Shown here piece after piece: positions 13,438-22,309 of a stretch of 64,000 bases of DNA (its first letter is position 1; each line of letters begins with the position of its first letter). Source of the stretch: Bolinopsis microptera (taxonomy: Eukaryota; Ctenophora; Tentaculata; Lobata; Bolinopsidae); the NCBI RefSeq assembly GCF_026151205.1, contig NC_087078.1, forward strand, positions 16,695,118 through 16,759,117. Direction: 5' to 3'. Position numbers and translations under genes: made by a program. The notes beneath the pieces are model-generated. The model was given only the letters and a program-made list of their open reading frames with translations. It was not told the DNA's origin and made no database searches.

Positions 13438-14622
13438 TGTAAGCAGTCGACACTTGCTTCCCGGTTCGAAGTTTATTTGCATTTAATTAAGGGTTTGGAC
13501 AATGGAAACGAGCGTGATAATAAAGGGTAAACAAAGTTAAACTATGAAACAATACAATGAATAATTCGACAACCTCTACTTCAAATCCTAATTAACCAGA
13601 CTCGTATCGCCCATAAACGCTCAGCGATCTAGTGCTGCAACATAAAACACGGATAGCACGGTCAACTCGCCTTGACCGTGCCTAATCTATGTGCCCTGAA
13701 ATAACCACTGTCGATTCTAAACCTCTAACGACACGTTCCATCCGTGCTCACCAGGCCCCAACCATAACTGGTCCTGGTCCCTTACACTAGTCTGGTATCA
13801 ACCATGACCCTCTATCGAATAGGGTGAGAATGCAAACAAGGGGTATAATAAAGGTGCCCAAGGTACTTAACTGAACAATGAATAATCGAATATTTGCTCA
13901 ACCAACGCTTAGTCACTTAGACTCATATTGCCTCAAATGCTATTCTACGGCCGCCAATCTTATACTTACCACTATAACCATCTACCTAACTAAACGACCT
14001 AACCTTAACCAGTTCTAGCTCCTACTCTTAGTCTAGCTTTACCTATCTAAGTCAACCAGCGCTGACTCCCGCTCTGCCGGAGCCCAGTGTTGTCAAGACA
14101 TCCCCTGGTGTCGGCCACAACCAAGCCTGATAACAGTAATTACGTAATGCTCCACTATTCTACGGCCGCCAATCTTATACTTACCACTATAACCACCTAC
14201 CTAACTAAACGACCTAACCTTAACAGGTTCTAGCTACAGAACCTGCCCGGTATCAAAATGACCCCCCTCTCGATCGGGTAAACTGGCACTCCTCTATCTC
14301 AAAAGGCTAATCGTATTTTCCTCTCGCCCCTGATTGTCTAAACAATCTACCATTTCCCGGGAATCTCAAACTATCCTGTCAATAGCCGCAACATTGTAAC
14401 ACTAGTATTTTGTAAACACTCCATAACTCAACCTCGTACTGACCCAAACATATGTTAAACTGACCTCTCTGCACTTAAACTGCAATAACTGTCGTATACT
14501 AATATATGCCCAAAATACTACCGTCACATACTGGACACCACGACCGCCTTATTATAATCATTACACTATCTACATATTACACAATATTACCCTAAATTCA
14601 TCTCCATTAATCACTGCTTACA
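13438..14622 (-). repeat. 3' LTR (element orientation)
   Basis: The 1185-bp repeat begins tgtaagcag and ends ctgcttaca, a perfect 9-bp terminal inversion with TG...CA ends. It matches 20957-22140 over its full length with one visible difference (c at the position where the other copy has t, in accatgaYcctcta). Inside the LTR an ~85-bp segment (ctattctacggccgccaatc onward) is present twice, near 13940 and 14155. Confidence 0.93.
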
Positions 14623-15005
14623 CAACTTTACAAAATATGTTCTTTCTTAGAACCTTACTATACTGGTACAATAATTTGATGGAAAATCTCTTACTATAGA
14701 CCATATCTCTTGCCCGGTCACGGCTTACACAACTTTACAAAATATGTTCTTTCTTAGAACCTTACTATCCTGGTACAATAATTTAATGGAAAATCTCTTA
14801 CTATAGACCATATCTCTTGCCCGGTCACGGCTTACACAACTTTACAAAATATGTTCTTTCTTAGAACCTTACTATACTGGTACAATAATTTTATGGAAAA
14901 TCTCTTACTATAGACCATATCTCTTGCCCGGTCACGGCTTACACAACTTTACAAAATATGTTCTCTCTTAGAACCTTACTATACTGGTACAATAATTTAA
15001 TAAAG
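14616..15005. repeat. 107-bp tandem array next to the LTR
   Basis: About 3.6 copies of a 107-bp unit starting gcttacacaactttacaaaa, at 14616, 14723, 14830 and 14937. The first copy overlaps the last bases of the LTR, so the array seems to have grown from the LTR/internal junction. No purine-rich tract is recognisable at this junction. Confidence 0.9.
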
Positions 15006-15030
15006 TTTCACAATATCCAAACTTAACGGC

Positions 15031-15405
15031 TTACTTTATCTGTCCATTTTCTCTTTCGCCTCTTCTTATCCCCGTCTCATTCTTCGTTGCGAACATCCTC
15101 ATCTGGATCCGGTCCCGAGTCTCCGTTTGTTGTTCAACATATCTTCTTCTGGCTCTCGCTCCAGGTCTCCGCTCCTCGTTCTGAATATTTTCCTCTGGAT
15201 CCCGTTCCACGTCTCTTGTCTCCTTCCAGATATCTTCTTCTGGATCTCGTTCCATGTCTCTTTTCTCCTTCCAGATATCTTCTTCTGGATCTCGTTTCAT
15301 GTCTCTTTTCTCCTTCCAGATATCTTCTTCTGGATCTTGTTCGATGTCTCTGTTCAGAATACAAGTTGATGTACTACGCATCTCAATCCTCGGGTTTAGT
15401 GTCAC
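15031..15405 (-). repeat. 48-bp array coding a 16-residue acidic-basic repeat
   Basis: The minus-strand frame (124 codons) contains about four copies of a 16-residue unit of the type RDPEEDIWKEKRDMK, from a 48-bp tandem repeat at about 15170-15355. Because the period is a multiple of three, other frames on both strands are also open. It lies in the retroelement downstream of the late-pol-like block. I see no evidence that it is translated as part of a known protein. Confidence 0.6.
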
Positions 15406-15659
15406 TGTCTCTCTTGTACTCCAGGTATGTTAACCATCTTCTCCTCACCGCCCCTGTTGGGTGATACTCTCCGATAGTTATTTATTAAGACTTTGTTTTA
15501 ATTTTCATTTCAATATCGACAGCTCTTTCAGTTCCAAGTAATTTCTGATTTATCTGATTTTTTGTGATCAATGATATTGCACTGTTATTTCGATATAACT
15601 ACTGTTATGTAAATCTTATGACTCATTCTGACTCTGTATCTCCTTCCAGCCTATCCGCA

Positions 15660-16090
15660 TTCTCCCGTAACTCGTCCCCGACCACTCTGTGTCTCCATTT
15701 TATCAGCTATCTGTGTCTCCATTCATCAGCTCTCGTCTCCGACCACTCTGTGTCTCCATTTATCAGCTATCTGTGTCTCCGTTTATCAGCTCTCGTCTCC
15801 GACTACACTGTGTCTCCTTTTATCAGCTCACGTCTCCGACCCGTCTATGTCTCCATTTATCAGCTCACGTCTCCGACTCGTCTGTGTTTCCAGTTATCAG
15901 CTCTCTGTGTCTCCATTTATCAGCTCTCGTCTCCGACCACTCTGTGTCTCTATTTATCCGCCTTCGTCTCCGACTACTACTCTGTGTCTCCATTTATCAG
16001 CCTTCGTCTCCGACCCGTCTATGTCTCCATTTATCAGCTCTCTGTGTCTCCATTTATCAGCTCTCTGTCTCCGATCGTACTGTGTCTCCA
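15660..16090. repeat. Minisatellite of tgtctccatttatcagct units
   Basis: About a dozen irregular copies of tgtctccatttatcagct(ctcgtctccgacc...) with unit lengths that vary by loss or gain of the second half. It lies inside the LTR element. The long open frames here on both strands are by-products of the repeat. Confidence 0.85.
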
Positions 16091-16099
16091 CAAAATGAT

Positions 16100-16470
16100 A
16101 AACTGATTACACACCTCACCATATCTCTCCTTTGGTATCATCACAGTATCCATACTAGACTCTGTGTTAAGAGAATCATGTGATTTTTTCTGCACTTGAC
16201 GCTCACTGAGACGCAATTGAATTGTTTTACCTTCTGGTTTTTTCACCAAGTTCCAGACGTTGATGTCTTCCTTCCTTACAGAATTTTCTTTCCATCCAGG
16301 TCCAATTACACTTGCTCTCTGCCACACATCGTTGGTATGATCTGCTGAGTTATACCTAATGACATCCTCACTCTTAAAGTCTAATACCTTATTCCTCTTG
16401 ACTACAACATCTACCCAGTCTTGATTCTCATCAGACGAGAAGCACTCTGAAATTCATCAGGCTCACTTGT
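16100..16470 (-). pseudogene. Late-pol-like block of the retroelement
   Basis: The minus-strand frame reads a stretch with W-x-x-A-x-V-I-G-P-G-W-K and D-I-N-V-W-N-L. It resembles the basic-aromatic spacer found next to integrase or RT in some invertebrate LTR retroelement polyproteins (inference from memory of the family). It follows an acidic Ser/Glu-rich segment (16507-16722) and the protease, with nothing resembling integrase or RT between or after, so pol seems internally deleted. The lower end runs into the minisatellite. Confidence 0.4.
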
Positions 16471-16506
16471 GTCTCTATTTTCATCACCGACACTTTCTGA
16501 CTTCAC

Positions 16507-16722
16507 TTAATCACCACTGGTCTCTACATTACCAGATTCTTCTATTGAAGTTTCAGTTTCACTCGAAACTTCCACTCCTTCTGCTGATGGTTCATTGCTT
16601 ACTTCCTCTGATTCATTCGGACAGAATTCATCTTCACTGTCACTATCACTATCAACAATCTCCTCTTTCCTTACACTCTCTTCCCTACCAGTTTGTTCAA
16701 TGGTATATTTCTCTGATTTCAT
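16507..16722 (-). pseudogene. Acidic Ser/Glu-rich segment after the protease
   Basis: A minus-strand frame of about 71 codons, rich in Glu, Ser and Asp (a DSDSDSEDEFCPNESEE-type stretch). It begins just after the protease frame stops at 16726. It looks like a linker region of the former polyprotein. It has no catalytic motif. Confidence 0.4.
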
Positions 16723-16725
16723 ATT

Positions 16726-17475
16726 TTACCATAACATGATATCTGCCACATAATGACCTGATTTGGTCACTTTCAGTTGTTGCCGTACTCCGCCAATCAT
16801 AATCTGATCATTCTCTATGTCTAATGATACCCCCAGTTGCTTCATGCTACATCTAGAAAACAAAAATGGTAATTCTCCTGGAACCACAAATGTTTCTAAC
16901 ATGAAATCTCTGTTACACAACTTGACGGGTAACATGACACATTTGATAGATTTAACCGCGTGTCCGTCTCCAAAACAAAAACTCAAGTTTCTCTCGACTT
17001 CGCTGACCTTTTTCTTCAACTCTTCAGGCATTGACTCTAAGAATGTGTTCAACCAAACATCACCACACACATTACTGGTTGTACCAGTGTCAATCAACAC
17101 CTTGTTCAATGTCTCATTGACTAACAGCACTGTCTCACAGTAGTCATTGTCAATTTTGTTTGATTCTTTACCATTCCTGCACGACTGATACATACACACT
17201 GAGCCCGAATCCTTCTTTCGAACATCATTAACATTGGGATTATGTTGACAATCTGCCCGGAAATGCTTATTCGAATCACAAATTGAACATCTTGCTACAT
17301 CGCCTGTTTTGTGACTGATAGCATTTAACTCATCTTTGTAGTCTGAGTTATTCCTTTCTTTTGAATTGAGCTGTTTGTCTCTTTCCCATGGTCTGCTGTC
17401 ATTTCCAGATCTCCCTCTGCCATTGGAGTAATTGTTATAACCGCCAGAAGAGAACGATTTCCTTCCTCCTTGTCC
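16726..17475 (-). pseudogene. Retroelement nucleocapsid knuckle plus aspartic protease
   Basis: The minus-strand frame is open from about 17475 to a stop at 16726. It reads in order: a Gly/Arg/Asn-rich segment; a CCHC knuckle (C-S-I-C-x4-H-x4-C, about 17247-17289); and a retropepsin-like domain with the catalytic DTG in VLIDTGTTSNV, near residue 37 counted from 17199. A later FGDG and a hydrophobic PFLFSR section fit the protease core. An in-frame TGA near 17476, where a Trp would fit, separates it from the upstream gag. The frame ends just after the protease instead of continuing into pol. A DTG protease followed by VCG occurs in several invertebrate LTR families. The protease itself appears intact, but the polyprotein is not. 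Confidence 0.75.
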
Positions 17476-17559
17476 TCAATTATTGTATCCTTGATAGAAT
17501 GTATATTCTCCGTTATCACCACTGATGTCAGTATCCTTTTTCATCAAACTGACCCCTAT

Positions 17560-18123
17560 GGTAATGCACATCCGATCCAGGTTCTACCTTAATCTTCACT
17601 GTGTCTAACTCCAGTCTGGATCTACGACAGAAAACAGCGTCACCGAAACACCTCTTCAAACATTCCTCAATTGCTTTACTTGTCAACTCTTGCTTTACTT
17701 GTCAACTCTTGAGTCCCCATTGCAGCTTTGATCAATATCTGTTGATCTTTGGTAAGGTTAGCCTGAGTTAACAACCTGTATGCCAACATACCATCATGAT
17801 AAATTTCTTTCTTGTCATTAAACAACTCTCCGATCCGGTTCAATCGTCTCTTGAACTCAGCGATATATTCTGTCATTTGCATTTGTTCCGGTCTAACAAA
17901 CTTTGCTAGATCATCAATACCTAGAAATATACTCTGAGTACATATAAATATACTCTAAGCGTGTTGCAAAATCTCTTGCCTTGAAATCCTGGATCCTCAA
18001 GACACACACTGCAGCCTGCTTAGTAGCTGCTATCGAAGTTCCCAACTCCCAGATGCCGACTTCACGTTTCCACTTCAAGTAATCCATCCCCTCTGTCGAC
18101 CAAGGTGGTTGGTCTCCTCCCAT
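17560..18123 (-). pseudogene. Second gag-like remnant
   Basis: Minus-strand frames at 17914-18123 and 17676-17882 read a gag N-terminal type (PPWSTEGMDYLKWKREVGIW, then an ARDFATRLE-type helix) and a following helical section (MTEYIAEFKRRLNRI). They are broken by frameshifts, one of them linked to a tandem duplication of gctttacttgtcaactctt near 17675-17710. It belongs with the knuckle and protease downstream. It is unlike the gag remnant at 18146-19183, which has its own knuckles, so two gag lineages are joined here. Confidence 0.6.
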
Positions 18124-18145
18124 GTCTTATCAGTTCTTCTACCTG

Positions 18146-19183
18146 CTACCAATGATAAATTTCTTTCGTCCATAGCTTTCTGTACAAGAGGATCTTGCCC
18201 TCTTTGAAGACCTCCTCGGCCACCGTGTCCTTGCGTACACTCCATTGCAATATGACCCTGTCTCCCGCATCCATAACAAGTGGGGGCTTTCTACATTCCT
18301 TTGCGAAATGTCCATGCTGTCCACAGGTGTAACCAGCACCGATGTCTCTTCTCGGCCGGTTCTCTTCCATCACTCGGTTTATCACTCCCTCATCCATCTC
18401 TATATCCTCCTCGATTTGAAACAAAAGTTCCTCCTCATTCTTCCCTGGTTTTAGGGCTACGACTCGCCAGGATCCCATCCAACTTAACTGCCCTCTTTAG
18501 CGCGGCCTCAAAATCTTGCACTCGTGACTTGATTAACTCGATCCCGATTTCATCCTTTAATACCCCAGCTGTAAATACATCTAGCCTGATGGTCTTCTTG
18601 ATCTCCTCCTCCTCCGGTGCATATGCCTCATCTGCCATGTCAGTGACTCTAGCTGCAAAATCCGAAATTGTCTCTTCCTCTTTCTGATGCATCTCAAGAA
18701 GTCTCTTCCTGCACCCGCCTTTGAATGCACATCACATAGCACCTCTGTCCTCCTCTCCAAACTCGCCTCTACATTTCTCTTCTCGTCCCGGGTTAATCGT
18801 AGGGTCTCCACTCTCCTCTGTGCCTTGGGGTCCAAGTACGTCATTATCATGTCCACCAAGTCTTCATCCAAGATGTCCGCAGCATTGGCAAATATTTTAA
18901 ACCCGCTCAGGAAGGTTCTAAAGCTGTGTTTCCCCAGCACAAACATCCGAGGTTTCATTAATGGGTATTTCTTACCCGCTGCTCTGTTTGCTTCTCTGAT
19001 TCTCCTCTTTTCGGTCTCCTTCTCCTGCCTAGCTTCTAGCTTACCCTCTCTGAATCCATCTCTTCTTAGCTGTGCTCCCTGCTGCCTCAATTCATCATAT
19101 TGAGTCCTTAACTCTTCGTTTGCTAGCTCAGCCTCCTGCCGCGCTCTCATCATTACCTCATTAGCTATCTTTATCTCTGCCAA
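18146..19183 (-). pseudogene. First gag-like remnant with two CCHC knuckles
   Basis: Three overlapping minus-strand frames (18581-19183, 18435-18692, 18146-18478) read successive parts of one gag-like protein. A charged coiled-coil N-terminus is followed by a capsid-like helical section (FRTFLSGFKIFANAADILDE) and a segment starting MHQKEEETISDFAARVTDM. Two zinc knuckles come last. The first has lost its first Cys (G-Y-T-C-x4-H-x4-C). The second, C-Y-G-C-x4-H-x4-C, is read only in another frame, the shift lying at a run of five C near 18282-18290. At least three frameshifts are needed, so it is not translatable as one protein. Confidence 0.65.
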
Positions 19184-19199
19184 TTCCTCTCTCGTTTGC

Positions 19200-19990
19200 T
19201 AGCTCAGCCTCCTGCCGCGCTCTCCTCATTACCTCATTAGCTATCTTTATCTCTGTCAATTCCTCTCTCAGTGCCGCTTCCCTGACTCAAATTATTTGTT
19301 ATATAGTAGTGTTGAAAGTATTAAAATACAATACAAACACTGTCTCTCTCTCTTCAACAGTTCCTCTCTCAGTGCCGCTTCCCTGACTCAAATTATTTGT
19401 TATATAGTAGTGTTGAAAGTATTAAAATAAAATACAAACACTGTCTCTCTCTCTCTCTCTCTCTCTTCAACAGTTCCTCTCTCAGTGCCGCTTCCCTGAC
19501 TCAAATTATCTGTTATATAGTAGTGTTGAAAGTATTAAACTAAAATACAAACACTGTCTCTCTCTCTTCAACAGTTCCTCTCTCAGTGCCGCTTCCCTGA
19601 CTCAAATTATTTGTTATATAGTAGTGTTGAAAGTATTAAAATAAAATACAAACACTGTCTCTCTCTTCAACAGTGTACTAATTAAAATACAAACACTGTC
19701 TCTCTCTTCAATAATGTACTAATTAAAATACAAACACTGTCTCTCTTCAACAGTTCCTCTCTCAGTGCCGCTTCCCTGACTCAAATTATTTGTTATATAG
19801 TAGTGTTGAAAGTATTAAAATAAAATACAAACACTGTCTCTCTCTTCAACAGTGTACTAATTAAAATACAAACACTGTCTCTCTCTTCAACACTGTACTA
19901 CTTACAATACAAACACTGTCTCTCTCTTCAACAATGTACTAATTACGATGCAAATATTATCCCGCTCTTTAACAGTGTACGAATTAAAAT
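19200..19990. repeat. Tandem arrays in the retroelement 5' leader
   Basis: Units of about 110-120 bp (cagttcctctctcagtgccg ... gttgaaagtattaaaataaa-atacaaacactgtctctct) repeat about five times. They are interspersed with a shorter ~45-bp subunit (cagtgtactaattaaaatacaaacactgtctctctctt). Each unit contains a CT run of variable length. The 19120-19270 section (ctagctcagcctcctgccgc) is also duplicated, linking the array to the start of gag. Confidence 0.85.
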
Positions 19991-19999
19991 GTAATAATT

Positions 20000-20935
20000 A
20001 AAATAACCAGTGTACAGGTCAAATGTAATAATTAAAGCTCTCGCTTATCAGCTCTCTATTGCTCGGTTTTTACTCTAATTGATAAATCAGTGTCTCACAC
20101 CGTCACTCCATGACTTAATCTCAGTCAGTTCCTCCTATTCAAATATTCGGACAGTCAATTCAACACTCTCTTCACAGAAAAGTAGTCCTAGTTTCTTTCA
20201 TCATAGAAAATACCATACCCTGGCACCCCTCAAATTTCAAAACCCCTTCAAAACGTTCCAAGTTTTCAAATTAATACACCGCTCTAATTCCCTACAAGTG
20301 ACGTCACCACTCTCCGAATAACCTCTCCTCAACCTCTAATGCTAGCATCACCCGGGTCTTATTTATATAATATCTCTTCCTTTATCTCTTCCTCTTTCTC
20401 TTCCTCTATCTCTTCCTCTATCTCTTCCTCTATCTCTTTCATGATATCACAATACGTAGCGCTACTAAAAGAAAACAAGTCTGACACACTACAGAACGGT
20501 TCAGCAGGCAGCCACTCCCACTGAGGCTCTGGTGGCTGAAAGTATGTCAAGTCTGCCGTCTTAAAACTTAAAATAAGACCCGGTTATCTCTGAATCAACT
20601 CATCAAAACACTCTCTCGAACCAATCCCTCAACGGACGGACATATACTCCTCAAAATAACTCCTCATAACCTGTGCCTCTCCGGTATCTAACCCCCTTTC
20701 CCTTCCATGTGAAAGAAACCCCAAAAATACCATTTAAACTCTACACTTCACCGAGCATTCATTTACTGCTCTTGCACCGCACTAGTCTAACAATGGTAAC
20801 TGACAACACTGTATAATATTACGTTTACGTACATATTTACAAATACTCCTGACCTCTGTCGACTCACTCTCACACACTAAATAGTCTCCATTACCTTAAT
20901 TAAAATACAAAACAAACTATCCTATAATAAAATAG
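20000..20935. other. Retroelement leader, non-coding
   Basis: Sequence between the array and the primer-binding site. It contains a short (ctcttcctctat)n-like microsatellite at 20380-20440. No gene is recognised; it is probably the 5' untranslated leader in element orientation. Confidence 0.4.
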
Positions 20936-20955
20936 GATCCTACCGTTCGCGCCAC
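20936..20955 (-). other. Putative primer-binding site
   Basis: On the minus strand the sequence next to the upper LTR reads tggcgcgaacggtaggatcc, one base from the LTR end. A TGG start beside the 5' LTR is the usual form of a tRNA primer-binding site. This fixes the element's orientation as minus. The tRNA is not identified. Confidence 0.6.
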
Positions 20956-20956
20956 T

Positions 20957-22140
20957 TGTAAGCAGTCGACACTTGCTTCCCGGTTCGAAGTTTATTTGCA
21001 TTTAATTAAGGGTTTGGACAATGGAAACGAGCGTGATAATAAAGGGTAAACAAAGTTAAACTATGAAACAATACAATGAATAATTCGACAACCTCTACTT
21101 CAAATCCTAATTAACCAGACTCGTATCGCCCATAAACGCTCAGCGATCTAGTGCTGCAACATAAAACACGGATAGCACGGTCAACTCGCCTTGACCGTGC
21201 CTAATCTATGTGCCCTGAAATAACCACTGTCGATTCTAAACCTCTAACGACACGTTCCATCCGTGCTCACCAGGCCCCAACCATAACTGGTCCTGGTCCC
21301 TTACACTAGTCTGGTATCAACCATGATCCTCTATCGAATAGGGTGAGAATGCAAACAAGGGGTATAATAAAGGTGCCCAAGGTACTTAACTGAACAATGA
21401 ATAATCGAATATTTGCTCAACCAACGCTTAGTCACTTAGACTCATATTGCCTCAAATGCTATTCTACGGCCGCCAATCTTATACTTACCACTATAACCAT
21501 CTACCTAACTAAACGACCTAACCTTAACCAGTTCTAGCTCCTACTCTTAGTCTAGCTTTACCTATCTAAGTCAACCAGCGCTGACTCCCGCTCTGCCGGA
21601 GCCCAGTGTTGTCAAGACATCCCCTGGTGTCGGCCACAACCAAGCCTGATAACAGTAATTACGTAATGCTCCACTATTCTACGGCCGCCAATCTTATACT
21701 TACCACTATAACCACCTACCTAACTAAACGACCTAACCTTAACAGGTTCTAGCTACAGAACCTGCCCGGTATCAAAATGACCCCCCTCTCGATCGGGTAA
21801 ACTGGCACTCCTCTATCTCAAAAGGCTAATCGTATTTTCCTCTCGCCCCTGATTGTCTAAACAATCTACCATTTCCCGGGAATCTCAAACTATCCTGTCA
21901 ATAGCCGCAACATTGTAACACTAGTATTTTGTAAACACTCCATAACTCAACCTCGTACTGACCCAAACATATGTTAAACTGACCTCTCTGCACTTAAACT
22001 GCAATAACTGTCGTATACTAATATATGCCCAAAATACTACCGTCACATACTGGACACCACGACCGCCTTATTATAATCATTACACTATCTACATATTACA
22101 CAATATTACCCTAAATTCATCTCCATTAATCACTGCTTAC
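20957..22140 (-). repeat. 5' LTR (element orientation)
   Basis: Matches 13438-14621 over 1184 bp with one visible substitution. It lacks the last A of the other LTR. Its outer edge lies only about 170 bp upstream of the start codon of the receptor gene at 22310, so it forms most of that gene's proximal upstream region. Confidence 0.93.
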
Positions 22141-22309
22141 CAACTTGTCAAATCCTGCTCTGAGTAGAATTCAGTAATTCTATATCAAACAATATTCCAA
22201 TGCTCGTACACTGTACAGTCAAACTGTACGTGTCTCCTTTTTGACATCTTTTCCTTGTGTTTTATCACGTTCCGAATCAAGAGGCAAATGAAAAGTTCTG
22301 ATATGCATT

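Larger units (their letters stand above)
13438..22140 (-). mobile_element. LTR retroelement, complete ends, no RT or integrase
   Basis: Two long terminal repeats (13438-14622 and 20957-22140) enclose about 6.3 kb. Orientation is minus: a primer-binding-like TGG-starting sequence lies next to the upper LTR, and gag and protease frames are on the minus strand. Internally there are remnants of two unrelated gag modules, CCHC knuckles, an aspartic protease and a late-pol-like block. No reverse transcriptase, RNase H or integrase motif is visible between them. Several tandem arrays occupy much of the remainder. The LTRs differ at a single position by eye, so insertion or LTR homogenisation is recent, while coding parts are frameshifted. 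A non-autonomous element mobilised in trans would explain this. No clear target duplication is seen: flanks are caaga and caact, and the upper LTR lacks its final A. Confidence 0.85.

Noticed and set aside
15087-16183. Several plus-strand frames of 80-180 codons
   Set aside because: They are antisense or shifted readings of tandem arrays in the minus-oriented retroelement.
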